DNA of 64,000 nucleotides from Thermoplasmata archaeon. GTDB lineage: Archaea > Thermoplasmatota > Thermoplasmata > Thermoplasmatales > Thermoplasmataceae. The DNA lies in contig WAQW01000003.1 in assembly GCA_015520045.1 (NCBI GenBank), positions 1 through 64,000 of the forward strand, read 5' to 3'. The notes below the pieces were generated by a model. That model had not been told where the DNA came from and made no database searches. It saw only the letters and a program-made list of their open reading frames with translations. Shown in pieces: positions 1-10,021 of the stretch. Position numbers and translations under genes: made by a program. Position 1 is the stretch's first letter. Every line of letters begins with the position of its first letter.

Positions 1-86
1 ATCTTCCATTGTTTATTGCCTCCTTGGTGGATTTCAGGAGGCATCCTTTTCTTCTTCATGAGATTTCCCCTATGGACTTCTCCCAT
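1..86 (-). CDS. possible truncated N-terminus of an unknown ORF running off the window edge
   Basis: Minus-strand reading frame from the ATG at 86 (MGEVHRGNLMKKKRMPPEIHQGGNKQWK...) stays open to the edge; too short to identify. Confidence 0.2.
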   Translation of the reverse strand, partial: MGEVHRGNLMKKKRMPPEIHQGGNKQWK

Positions 87-887
87 GGTTTCTGGCTCTA
101 GTTAGTACTGTTAGTACCAGATCCTTATACACAAAATTCGGTACACTATCCAGTATCAGCAAAGTTTCATTTCATTCCATAGATTCTCCGGTATGCAGAA
201 TGCTGAACTGAAACGTGAAAACTATTATGGTGCATAAACATTTAACTTTCAAGGAACTATTTCCTGCCTGCTCAGGCAAAACATTCCTGCGGTTCATCAA
301 CTCGAAAGATTGTTATCGTCTTTTTAAAATTGTCATGGTACAATCTTCACATATGAGATTAAATCAGCTGATGAAGATTGCCTAGCAATAAAGGAAAATG
401 GATAAAGATTCAGATAAACTGCACCATAGCATATCTCTTTTTGTGAGTGGATAGCCAGAATCTATGGTTGAATAAAAGAGCAGGGGAAGCGAGATGTAAT
501 TTTTTGACCTTCTAATGGCCCAATGCCTGCATTGGTAACATAGCAACCACTCGAATATTGTATATGATCTTTACATGATATTGTATTAAGATCGTACTGA
601 TTCTCGCCTCATCCGCATAAAGGCCTATCCTGGCCAGTTTGGTACCTTTGGAGATGTATCTTTATTGGGCAATGCAAGAATCGGGAACTGATTAGTGAAA
701 AGATTCTCATCTTGGTGAAGTGGTATAAATGGAGATTGTTTTATGCAACTATACTGCCTTGAAATGTGAATGCTAAGATAATAAGAACTGTTCTAAGAGG
801 ATGAGGTGTAACCGCTTAACCATCCGTACTAAAGGGTCTTCAATTTTTGGGGCTTCCTCACCGAAGGAATACCTAAAGATTGTAGAA

Positions 888-2036
888 TTAGGCTGTTACC
901 GAAATCTCCTCCTCAATCCTATCAGCAGGTACGTTTGTATTGAAGAGAGCTTTACTCTCTCCAGCGAGGCCGAATATCTGTTTCGGCAGCAACTCATACG
1001 TGTAGGAATAACCTCTCACACAGGTTCTCACACACTTGTTGCATGATTCTGCTTGCTTCACATATTCCTTGAACTCTTTACTTGAGAAGTAATCCTTAAA
1101 GGAGCCTTTCCTTAGGTCGTAGGCGTAAGAGTAGTCGCAATTGTATATCTGCTTATCCGGTGTTACGTAAACAAACATTTTGGGAAAATGGCATTTCCAA
1201 GGTCTTGAGAGGACATAATCCTGAAGCACAACGTTAGTTTCAAGAAGGGGATAGCCTTTCTTTTTTAGTTCCCAAATAATTCTGTAGAACTCCTGAAGTT
1301 TTTCCTTGCTTAGTCCTATTCTGAAATTAGGGGTTGTTTTTTCGTCTGTGAGACCGAAATCCAGAGTTTCTTCTACAGAGTTATATGATATTCCAATGCC
1401 CAGTTTCTTTGCGAGTTTTGCCATGGGAACTATGGTATCCCAGTTCAACTTGCTTATAGTAGTTACAAAGGATATTTTGGCCTTCGTAATCCTTTTCATT
1501 TCCGCTATTCCTCTCATTACCTCCTGAAAGGTCCCAGCCCTACCTCGAATAATGTCATCGTATTCGTTATGATAATCAACGGAAACAAAAGCAAAATCGA
1601 GATTTTTGAGCAGAGGCGCTTTTTTCTCGAGGAAAGAACCATTTGTGTTCATAACAGTTACAAAACCTTTCTCCTTTGCGTAATCCACAATATCCCCTAT
1701 GTCCCTCCTGATGAGAGGTTCACCGCCGAACATGTAGTAACCCCTCATGCCTGCATCATATGCTTCATCCAAAAGATCAAATACTTCATCGGTTTTCATA
1801 TCATACTTCATTTTTGGGGTGTTTCTCCAGTATGTGCAGCTCTGGCATCTGGAGTTGCATCCCCAGGTCATTGCGTGAGCAAGGAAAAATGGTGTGTGCG
1901 TGAAGAGGCGAGATTTGAGCATCGATGTGAAAGTTCCAAAGAATCTCTTCCAGTCCTCTCTAGCGATCTTAGTACCACTTTCCGGTCTACCCAAGATATC
2001 AGAACCACCTATCATTTCTATCAAAGAAATAACCAT
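888..2036 (-). CDS. radical SAM protein with SPASM/HpnH-like C-terminal Cys cluster
   Basis: CNSRCQSC (CxxxCxxC), GGEPL motif, C-terminal CNKCVRTC. Confidence 0.85.
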   Translation of the reverse strand: MVISLIEMIGGSDILGRPESGTKIAREDWKRFFGTFTSMLKSRLFTHTPFFLAHAMTWGCNSRCQSCTYWRNTPKMKYDMKTDEVFDLLDEAYDAGMRGYYMFGGEPLIRRDIGDIVDYAKEKGFVTVMNTNGSFLEKKAPLLKNLDFAFVSVDYHNEYDDIIRGRAGTFQEVMRGIAEMKRITKAKISFVTTISKLNWDTIVPMAKLAKKLGIGISYNSVEETLDFGLTDEKTTPNFRIGLSKEKLQEFYRIIWELKKKGYPLLETNVVLQDYVLSRPWKCHFPKMFVYVTPDKQIYNCDYSYAYDLRKGSFKDYFSSKEFKEYVKQAESCNKCVRTCVRGYSYTYELLPKQIFGLAGESKALFNTNVPADRIEEEISVTA

Positions 2037-2692
2037 TATGAATATTTGAATTTTATCCCATTAAATTGTCTTTTTTGTGAATGCTATGCCCCTTCTATAA
2101 TGCACTCGATCATAAAATTAGGAAAGTAAACTCTCGAGCCATGCTGGATGGATCTCATTAAGTAACTTTTCCACATGGATATCTACGGCAATGAGCAGCC
2201 AAGTATGAGGGTTCTAAAACAATCTTTTCAATTTCGATTCACATTGCACCTCACCCTCTATTCTACAAGATTAATGCATATGTTGGTGCAAAATGCAAAG
2301 CATCGACACTGTTTGATTATGTGATTTTTCTTGCTTCCCAGTTTAGGGTTTTGATAGCATGTTCATCGCGTGTCGTTCATAACTGAACCTTGCCCATTTG
2401 CATGGAACCACAGACAGAAAGGAGAATAAAACCAGAGAAACCAATGAGACCAGTGCTCAGTTCCCCTGCAAACTCATGGTGTGCTGAACACTGTTGATAC
2501 ATTTTGCTAGACCAGATTTAGATCATTTGTATCAATAGGATAAAAACAGTGGAAAATGGATGAGAAAAACAGTTAGGACAGTTATAACCATACAAGATTT
2601 GGAGTGTTAAAAGAGAATGCTTTTTATAATATTGGTCAATCATTATTTCTGTGCAGAGGACTGCCCTTATACAGAAGACCCCATTGCAGGGG

Positions 2693-3472
2693 ATGGATAG
2701 TGTTGATCAGGAGCTCTTTGAACAGACTTTCTCCATAATCATTCCCGCGTACAACGAAGAGCAAAGAATAGGACCTGTCCTTCGTGATATTTCTGAATTT
2801 ATCTCAAGGAATCGGCTTCCTTGGCAGGTTGTTATAGTCATTGAAGGTGATGATAATACCGAATCCCTTGTTTCACAGTTCGCTGCAAAATATCCCTTCA
2901 TCCAGTATATTCGCTCTTATGGAAGGGGCGGTAAGGGGAATGCTGTGAGAAGAGGTGCCCGTATCGCGACGGGAAATTATGTAATTCTTATGGACGCGGA
3001 TAACAGCATAAAGTTTCTGGATGTAGTGAGTGCCCTAAAATATCTGGTTGATAGCGATGGTATTTTTCTCTCGAGGTATGTGGTGCCCAATCACATTCCC
3101 GCAATAAGGAGGTTTGTTAGCAGAGGATTCAATCTTATGGTAAGGGCCTTTCTCAAGATAGATGTGAAAGATACACAAACGGGTTATAAGATTATTGATG
3201 GAAGGTTGTTCCGCGCATCCATTTCAAGGGTGGGTGTTACCAATACTTTTTTCGATATTTCCCTGATCTACTATCTTCAAAGGAGTGGTGCAAGGATAAG
3301 GGAGGTACCTGTGGCATATCAACATAGTGATGGAAGCAAGTTCAACGCGCTTGCTGAAGTGATGGGACAAGGAGTTTCTCTTGTAGCATTTCTCATAAGG
3401 CACTCAAGGTTCTACAGGTACGTTCCAAGAAAGATAGTTAGCCTTTATTACAGAAAATTCAAGTGGATATAG
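2693..3472 (+). CDS. family 2 glycosyltransferase (dolichyl-phosphate glucosyl/mannosyltransferase-like)
   Basis: FSIIIPAYNEEQRIGPVL, GKGNAVRRGARIATGNYVILMDADNS, DTQTGYKII. ORF track starts at 2651; ATG at 2693 is a plausible start. Confidence 0.88.
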   Translation: MDSVDQELFEQTFSIIIPAYNEEQRIGPVLRDISEFISRNRLPWQVVIVIEGDDNTESLVSQFAAKYPFIQYIRSYGRGGKGNAVRRGARIATGNYVILMDADNSIKFLDVVSALKYLVDSDGIFLSRYVVPNHIPAIRRFVSRGFNLMVRAFLKIDVKDTQTGYKIIDGRLFRASISRVGVTNTFFDISLIYYLQRSGARIREVPVAYQHSDGSKFNALAEVMGQGVSLVAFLIRHSRFYRYVPRKIVSLYYRKFKWI

Positions 3473-4358
3473 CCTCAAGGATCTTCCTGACACCCTTTTT
3501 AACATCGTAGCGGGGAAAAAACTGGAGTTCTTTATTGGTTTTCTTCATATCAGCCCTGGTGAAAGTCTGATAGGTTTTGAAAGGTATATCCTCATAGCGG
3601 GGTTCAATATCATAACCCACCTCCTCCTTCACAATTCTAAAAATCTCATTAAATTTTAGCGATGTACCCGTACCGACATTGTAAACTTCTCCTCCTCTAC
3701 CTAACTTAGCCGCTGCTATATTGGCGCTGGCCACATCCTCAACATAGATAAAGTCCCTTTCTTGTTCTCCGTCACCGTATATTACGGGAGATCTTTTCTT
3801 GATAAGATCGGAAATGAATTTGTGTATCACACTGGAATAATATCCCTTAGTGTTTTCACCAGGACCATACGTGTTAAAGTACCTCAGCGAAACAACCTCT
3901 GTATCTGTGTTGTCAGAAAAGAATCGGGCCGTCATCTCGTTTATGCTCTTGGTCATTGGGTAGACACTTATGAATTCTCGGGGAGTAAAGTCTTCCCGAA
4001 ATATCCTTCCGTTTCCATATATGGCAGATGATGAGGCTAGGATAACCTTCCGCACGCTGTTACGCGCAGCAGCATCTAACACATTAAACGTTCCCTGAGA
4101 ATTTACCTCAAAACCTGTGGCCGGGTCATCTTCAAATTGAGGTGGAGAAGTAACTGCTGCATTGTGAAAAACATAATCACAATCCCTGAAAGTTTGGTAG
4201 AGGCAATCTCTCGAGAGAATATTGCACTTTATCTTATGATCTGCAACACTCGTCCCATCAACAATGTCCAGAGAGATGGTTTCCCAACCTAATTCTTTAG
4301 CCTTCCAAATTATATTCCTTCCGATGAAACCCTCTCCACCCGTAACGACGATTCTCAT
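3459..4358 (-). CDS. NAD-dependent epimerase/dehydratase (UDP-glucose 4-epimerase-like, SDR)
   Basis: VTGGEGFIGRNI Rossmann motif, YPMTKSINE catalytic YxxxK, SLRYFNTYGPGE. Confidence 0.9.
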   Translation of the reverse strand: MRIVVTGGEGFIGRNIIWKAKELGWETISLDIVDGTSVADHKIKCNILSRDCLYQTFRDCDYVFHNAAVTSPPQFEDDPATGFEVNSQGTFNVLDAAARNSVRKVILASSSAIYGNGRIFREDFTPREFISVYPMTKSINEMTARFFSDNTDTEVVSLRYFNTYGPGENTKGYYSSVIHKFISDLIKKRSPVIYGDGEQERDFIYVEDVASANIAAAKLGRGGEVYNVGTGTSLKFNEIFRIVKEEVGYDIEPRYEDIPFKTYQTFTRADMKKTNKELQFFPRYDVKKGVRKILEAIST

Positions 4359-4681
4359 AGGGCGGTAAGAACGCTATCGCTATTTAGCCTTTATTCGAAG
4401 AATTCAGGAAAAAAGTAACTCTAATGGTGACACGTGAAACACTGTTCAAAACACAATCTTTCAGGGGTATAAATCTACCCTGAGCATGGAACGTTTTCCT
4501 CTAAATCTTACCGGAGTAAGAGAATGGTGAATTTCTGAGATTTTACGGTACTGTCCTTTAAGTTTAATAATCTTAAGTCCCGGATGTGCTCGAACATTTT
4601 ATACCGCAGGTTAATCAGTTGACTTCAAAAGGAACAGCCCCGGGAGGCAAGCTTTTAAGGTACGGTTACTTGGGAGTAGTG

Positions 4682-5545
4682 ATGCTTAAGTTACTTGGTA
4701 GAACCGACGTTAAGATCACGGCCATTGGAATAGGTACGTGGCAAATGAAAAGGGATGATAACTCTGTGCAGGTTATCAGAAAAGGCATCGAAGCGGGGTC
4801 GAACTTCGTCGATACTGCTGAACTGTACAGGAATGAAGATATGATCGGGAAAGCCGTTGCTGATTTGGATGATGTGTTCGTTGCCACGAAAGTTTCTCCA
4901 ACACATTTCCGGTATGAAAAGGTTCTCAAGGCATGTGATGGTAGCCTTAGGAGGTTGGGTGTTAAGCAGATTGATCTTTATCAACTTCACTGGCCAAATC
5001 CGCACATACCAATAGAAGAAACCATGAGGGCGATGGAAAGATTGGTGGATGAGGGTAAGATACGCTATATAGGCGTTAGTAACTTTGATCTGGACGAACT
5101 CCAACGTGCTCAAGAGTCAATGAAGCGTTATGAGATTGTCTCTAATCAGGTTGAGTACAGCCCATTTGTGAGGTACATAGAAAAAGATCTGCTTTCTTAC
5201 TGTGAGAAGGAAAAAATTTCTGTGATAGCGTACAGCCCCCTGAAACACGGCCACGCTCTTGAATCTCTCTCTAGAGAGAGGAATCCATTTGCGCAACTGG
5301 CAGAGAGCAGGAAAGCAACAGTACCGCAGATTATACTCAGATGGCTGATATCCAAGGGAAATGTCATAGCCATACCAAAGACATCTCATGCTGAAAGGGT
5401 TGTTGAGAATGTAAGGAGCCAGGACATAGAGCTCTCTGATTCTGATATTCACGAACTCGATGAGTATGCTTCAAGACTTAATTCGCGCTCAACCAAAGAT
5501 CGCCTTGGTGGGATAACTAACTTTGTACTCAGGTTTTTTCGTTAA
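4682..5545 (+). CDS. aldo/keto reductase
   Basis: GIGTWQM, DTAELYRNE, IRYIGVSNFDLDEL, SNQVEYSPF, IPKTSHAERVVEN. Internal ATG preferred over the track start at 4586. Confidence 0.9.
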   Translation: MLKLLGRTDVKITAIGIGTWQMKRDDNSVQVIRKGIEAGSNFVDTAELYRNEDMIGKAVADLDDVFVATKVSPTHFRYEKVLKACDGSLRRLGVKQIDLYQLHWPNPHIPIEETMRAMERLVDEGKIRYIGVSNFDLDELQRAQESMKRYEIVSNQVEYSPFVRYIEKDLLSYCEKEKISVIAYSPLKHGHALESLSRERNPFAQLAESRKATVPQIILRWLISKGNVIAIPKTSHAERVVENVRSQDIELSDSDIHELDEYASRLNSRSTKDRLGGITNFVLRFFR

Positions 5546-5642
5546 TTGTATTGAACGGTAATGTTGCCTTTATAAGTGGATTTAGTTACTTATTTTTGAG
5601 TATCTACCAAAATATTTATCACCATTGCAGAAATTTCCTATT

Positions 5643-6344
5643 ATGATAGAAAGGGCACTTGAAGATCTCCGTAGTGGACGCCCAATTCTTATATTTGATG
5701 GAGAGGGGCGTGAGGGAGAGACAGATATTGTGATCCCATCTCAGTTCGCCTCTCCGCGTATGATAACCAAAATGAGGATGGATGGAGGGGGGCTTCTGTG
5801 CGTCACGGTAAGAGAATCTGATTCGCGGAAGCTTGGCCTTTTTTTCTTTGATTCATTTTTCAGGAAGATCGGGCAGCCTGACAGCAGGCTCTTCTACAGC
5901 GGTGATCTGAAGTATGATTCGGACAGTGCTTTCTCTCTGCCCATTAATCATCGCAGTACTTTCACCGGTATTCCGGATATCGATAGATCTAAAACGATAA
6001 CAGAATTTGCCCATTTTCTCGGTAATCTTCAGAAATACAACGGTACAGCTAAAGATCATTTCGTCGAGCAATTTCGTTCCCCCGGACATGTCTGGATTTT
6101 GATCGCGAGGGATGGTTACTTCTCCAGAAGGAGAGGGCACACCGAGTTATCGACCTATTTGGTTGAGCGATCAGGATTGATACCGTCTGCGAGCATTGTT
6201 GAGATGCTATCTTCTGATGGGCACTCTCTCAGTAGGGATAAGGCGAAAGAGTATGCAGCCAGAGAGTCACTAACATTTATAGAGGGCAAAGATATTGTCT
6301 CCGCGTGGAAGCATGATTCGCGTAATGGCTACAGGGGTCTTTGA
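5643..6344 (+). CDS. ribB: 3,4-dihydroxy-2-butanone 4-phosphate synthase
   Basis: GRPILIFDGEGREGETDIVIPSQFASP, GGLLCVTV, SPGHVWILIAR, RRGHTELS; first gene of a riboflavin cluster. Confidence 0.9.
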   Translation: MIERALEDLRSGRPILIFDGEGREGETDIVIPSQFASPRMITKMRMDGGGLLCVTVRESDSRKLGLFFFDSFFRKIGQPDSRLFYSGDLKYDSDSAFSLPINHRSTFTGIPDIDRSKTITEFAHFLGNLQKYNGTAKDHFVEQFRSPGHVWILIARDGYFSRRRGHTELSTYLVERSGLIPSASIVEMLSSDGHSLSRDKAKEYAARESLTFIEGKDIVSAWKHDSRNGYRGL

Positions 6345-6744
6345 TATCATTCACAGAGGACATCTCCATTTCCTTAAGGAGGCCAAATCTCTGGGGGATG
6401 AGCTTGTTGTTGTTGTTGCCAGAGATTCGACTGCCAGAAAATTTGGAAAGGAGCCCATAATGGATGAGGAGACAAGGCTCAGCATAGTTCGTGAGTTGAA
6501 GCCGGTAGATCGGGCTCTTTTGGGCCTTGAGGGAGATATATTTCAGATCGTTAAGGATGTTCGTCCCGATATCGTGGCTCTTGGATATGATCAGCACTTC
6601 GATGAGGAGGATATAAAAAGGGGTTGTGAGAGTGTTGGTGTAAACGCTTCTATTGTTCGCCTTTCCAGGTTGCCCAATGATAATAAGGCCAGCTCCACAA
6701 ACATAAGAAAGAGATTACTTAAATCAATCGAGGAGGTGCTATGA
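6313..6744 (+). CDS. ribL: archaeal FAD synthase (nucleotidyltransferase)
   Basis: MATGVFDIIHRGHLHFLKEAKSLGDELVVVVARD and SSTNIRKRLL; sits between ribB and riboflavin synthase. Confidence 0.9.
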   Translation: MIRVMATGVFDIIHRGHLHFLKEAKSLGDELVVVVARDSTARKFGKEPIMDEETRLSIVRELKPVDRALLGLEGDIFQIVKDVRPDIVALGYDQHFDEEDIKRGCESVGVNASIVRLSRLPNDNKASSTNIRKRLLKSIEEVL

Positions 6745-7229
6745 AGATCTTCGGAGTCGTGGATACGACCTTTGCTCGTTTCGATATGGGCGGTTCTGTT
6801 ATTGATGAGCTCCACCGTTTGGGGACTGGTTTCCGTGTTGTGAGGCGGACCGTTCCCGGCATAAAGGACATTCCTGTGGAGGCTTTGGATCTCTTTACAT
6901 CTCAGCAGTGTGATATAGTTATAGCCTGTGGAATGCCAGGAAAAGAGCCTCTTGATAAGATATCAGCTTCGATAGCATCGCAGGGAATAATGGAGGTTAT
7001 GCTTAAGACTGGCAAGCACATCCTCGAGGTTTTTGTTCATGAAGAGGAAGCTAAAGATGGAGCTGAGCTCGCCTGGCTTATGGATAGGAGGGCGAGGGAG
7101 CATGCGCAGAATGCATATTATATGATATTCAACCCCGAGATGTTGAGGAGAAATGCTGGAAAAGGTCTTCGGCAGGGTTTTGAAGATGTTGGACCCGTAG
7201 GGGAACGTAATGGTGGTATGGTACATTAG
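6741..7229 (+). CDS. ribC: archaeal-type riboflavin synthase
   Basis: MKIFGVVDTTFARFDMG...RTVPGIKDIPVEA...CGMPG; resembles lumazine synthase-related archaeal RibC. Confidence 0.9.
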   Translation: MKIFGVVDTTFARFDMGGSVIDELHRLGTGFRVVRRTVPGIKDIPVEALDLFTSQQCDIVIACGMPGKEPLDKISASIASQGIMEVMLKTGKHILEVFVHEEEAKDGAELAWLMDRRAREHAQNAYYMIFNPEMLRRNAGKGLRQGFEDVGPVGERNGGMVH

Positions 7230-7238
7230 GTGATTTGG

Positions 7239-7646
7239 ATGAAAATTGGTATAGTTGTGTCTGAATACAATTACGATATAACGATGAACATGCTGGCCAG
7301 AGCTCAGGAAGAGGCTAACTTTCTGGGTGTTGAGGTATCAAAGGTTCTAAAGGTTCCGGGAACGTTTGATATCCCTCTCGGTGTCAAGAAGCTTTTAAAC
7401 AGAGAGGATGTTGATGGTGTGGTAACTCTCGGTGCCGTGATAAAGGGTGAAACTGATCACGATCAGATAGTGATGCAGAATGCAGCCCGTAAGATAGAGG
7501 ATTTATCTGTTGAATACGGTAAGCCCGTTGCGCTTGGAATATCTGGTCCCGGTGAGTCCCGTCTTCAGGCTGAGGCCAGAATAGAAGGGGCTAAGAATGC
7601 GGTGCACAGCGTTGTAAAGATGATCAGAAGGTTGAAAGAGCTCTGA
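7239..7646 (+). CDS. ribH: 6,7-dimethyl-8-ribityllumazine synthase
   Basis: KVLKVPGTFDIPLGVKKLL, GVVTLGAVIKGETDHDQIV, PVALGISGPG. Confidence 0.93.
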   Translation: MKIGIVVSEYNYDITMNMLARAQEEANFLGVEVSKVLKVPGTFDIPLGVKKLLNREDVDGVVTLGAVIKGETDHDQIVMQNAARKIEDLSVEYGKPVALGISGPGESRLQAEARIEGAKNAVHSVVKMIRRLKEL

Positions 7647-7885
7647 CTGGATTACACGTATAAATCGGACTGGTGATTTTCAGGCAAATTCTCAGTTTAC
7701 CTAGGGTATCTTATCTTGGGATTCGGAGAGAAACGAGCTGTGGTCTTTTACACAACATATCAAGCTTCGCATAATCTTTATTCTGCGTGTAGATAAATGT
7801 ACCGTTATGAAACAAATATCAGAGTTATTCAGCGAAAGATCATGTGAATCATAGTACAATCAAGGATTCGTGACTGGGGCTGTCC

Positions 7886-8686
7886 TCAGCTCTGATCGCT
7901 ATAGACAAGAATCTTTTTAGAATAAGCATTGTAGGCATGGATGCTCTCAAAGCTTGTACACTCAACTTTAAACTCCTTCAGGGGTCCCGGATCTTTGATT
8001 TTCTCCTTTGCCAGTGAAATAGCACGCCTTGAAACATCCTCAACCAGAAGTGGATTCTGATGGGAACGAAGGAGCATTTCGTTAATCTGATCATTTGAGC
8101 CTGTGAAGGATAAGGTATTCCCGAACGCCTCTTCTCCGATCTCCGAAAGTAAATTTAAATAACTGACGGTTTTTTCAGCCTTTATGGAAACTGTTATTCT
8201 AGATCTCTGGCTGTGAGTTATCACCGGGATATCAGGGTAATTCTTCAATAGAGGATGCATTTTCTCAAGTCTTGTTCGCATCTCGCCCATACTGCACGGA
8301 CATGCAGTCAAGCCCTCTCTTTGAACTGAAAGAGTGAATTCTGGCTCTCGGCCGATGGTGAAGGAGGAAGAAACTGTTAAAATCTTCAGGCCTCCTTTGC
8401 CCTCTCGCAGAATGATAGATCCCTCGACGAACGCAGAAGAACCTTTTGTATCCGGGATCCTGATGGCTTCTCTGGCAAATCTCTCGGGTAAGTGCTCAAG
8501 ATCAATCTTCTCCACCGGTGAGGTGAGGATGCCCTGAAGTGAGCCAAAATTTGCCATCTTCCTTGACGGGGGAATGTTTACATAAAGGGAAGCGGAACCA
8601 AAGAACTCGAAATGTCCTCCCTTCGAGGACCATGAAATGCTAAGAGGGACATTCTGGATGCCCGTCAGAAGGTTCTTCTCCATCAT
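7886..8686 (-). CDS. mptA: GTP cyclohydrolase MptA/FolE2 family (GCYH-IB)
   Basis: GLTACPCS metal/substrate Cys motif, THSQRSR, KNPLLVEDVSR-like QNPLLVEDVSRR. Confidence 0.88.
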   Translation of the reverse strand: MMEKNLLTGIQNVPLSISWSSKGGHFEFFGSASLYVNIPPSRKMANFGSLQGILTSPVEKIDLEHLPERFAREAIRIPDTKGSSAFVEGSIILREGKGGLKILTVSSSFTIGREPEFTLSVQREGLTACPCSMGEMRTRLEKMHPLLKNYPDIPVITHSQRSRITVSIKAEKTVSYLNLLSEIGEEAFGNTLSFTGSNDQINEMLLRSHQNPLLVEDVSRRAISLAKEKIKDPGPLKEFKVECTSFESIHAYNAYSKKILVYSDQS

Positions 8687-8703
8687 CTGTGCTATGTCAC
8701 TCC

Positions 8704-9060
8704 TCAGTTTCGGGTCCCAGCATAGCTTTTTTTCAGAGCCTCTTCAACTTCCTTGTATTTTTGTTCAAGGGCCTTTTGCTGCTTTTCAAGTGTTTTAATC
8801 CTGATGCTGCTCAGCTCTCTTTGTTCCTGAAGCTCATCTATCAGTTTCTTTTTATCACTGACCCTGTAGAGTATCCCACCAACACTTTTGTAGATCGGTG
8901 ATGAGTCATCAACTTTCTCGAGCTCCTGGAGGGTCTTCTCTATTTCCTTGACCTTTGCATCGAGCTGGTACCGCTGGGTAACGGTTTCTTCAATTTGCAG
9001 TTCCAGTTGTTCAGCTTGCTTAATCTGGTTCTGGATGTATGCGCTTAAGTTCGGTTCCAT
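8704..9060 (-). CDS. pfdB: prefoldin beta subunit
   Basis: Coiled coil - VGGILYRVSDKKKLIDEL - coiled coil, 118 aa. Confidence 0.9.
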   Translation of the reverse strand: MEPNLSAYIQNQIKQAEQLELQIEETVTQRYQLDAKVKEIEKTLQELEKVDDSSPIYKSVGGILYRVSDKKKLIDELQEQRELSSIRIKTLEKQQKALEQKYKEVEEALKKSYAGTRN

Positions 9061-9061
9061 C

Positions 9062-9298
9062 TCACATCACTTCGCTCTTAATTTTGTAAGCCAGCAACAG
9101 TAATCTATTGATGCTGGAAATTGCTGGTTTAATTGATGCAGTATCGGGTGCACGTATATAAATGTAAAAATTATCATCATCCTCTTCCAGGAGAACGGAA
9201 GCCCGCCCAATTTTTTCATCGATCTCTGGCATGATAGATGTTACCGGAATATTATATTCGTTTTTTGGCAATTTCATTCTTATCGTTAGTAACTCCAC
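9062..9298 (-). CDS. pcc1: KEOPS complex Pcc1-like subunit
   Basis: 78-aa protein of Pcc1 size and pattern (DNFYIYIRAPDTASIKPAISSINRLLLLA), adjacent to prefoldin beta as in many archaea. Confidence 0.7.
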   Translation of the reverse strand: MELLTIRMKLPKNEYNIPVTSIMPEIDEKIGRASVLLEEDDDNFYIYIRAPDTASIKPAISSINRLLLLAYKIKSEVM

Positions 9299-9345
9299 CA
9301 GTTATGATCGCACAAACTTTTAAAGTTTTATGTTATTCGGTCTCC

Positions 9346-9420
9346 GGGTCTGTGGCCTAGCATGGATAAGGCACCGTCCTTCTAAGTCGGGGATCGTGGG
9401 TTCGAATCCCACCAGGCCCG
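9346..9420 (+). tRNA. tRNA-Arg (anticodon TCT)
   Basis: Acceptor GGGTCTG/CAGGCCC, D-arm GCCT/AGGC, loop CTTCTAA, T-arm GTGGG TTCGAAT CCCAC. Contains a T77.T87 mismatch in the anticodon stem. Confidence 0.93.
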
Positions 9421-9600
9421 CTTTAAGTGTGGTTTGTTATGGTACTGAATATTCATCGAGCTCTGTTAATTTAAATATTTTTCAAGATAGGCTGTTGCTT
9501 AGATATCATAGAATCCATATTCAATGAATATTCAACAATACACTAATTGTACCATCTTTAGTGCCCTACTTATCGAGCTTCAATGCGAGTTCCCCGATCT

Positions 9601-9765
9601 TTAACCTATGTGCTTCAAGGTAATGACAAAGCCTCTGCCTTTAACAAGAGTAAACAATATCTCAAAAGCTTCTTCGATATCCTTATTGGTCATCATCACC
9701 ATTGAATCAAGCATTTCCTCCAATTCATCGTCGTTAACTTGAAGGAGAGATTCTTTTATGAACAT
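9601..9765 (-). pseudogene. small ORF or decayed gene remnant
   Basis: MFIKESLLQVNDDELEEMLDSMVMMTNKDIEEAFEILFTLVKGRGFVITLKHIG*; frame is open further upstream to about 9833 but without an ATG. Confidence 0.3.
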
Positions 9766-10021
9766 TAAAACGAGCTTTTCGCTTACTCCCGTATTCAGTA
9801 TGCCCTTTAGCTTCTCGAGAAGGTACCATAATGCCCATTAGGAATCTAGAGATGAGGGTTATGTCGGTTCAACTTTTTCCATAAAAGATACTCTCGAATG
9901 AATGATGGTAAAGAGGAAGAAGCAGTATAAAACGGAACAATACTCAGGGTATCACAGTAACAGCCGGTGTTAGAAAAACTAATAAACAGCATTACCATTC
10001 AAGCAGGCAGGTTGAATATCA

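Noticed and set aside
1569-2129. 186-aa plus-strand ORF
   Set aside because: Antisense to the well-supported radical SAM gene; no domain-like pattern.
9330-9527. 65-aa ORF over tRNA-Arg
   Set aside because: The tRNA structure explains the sequence.
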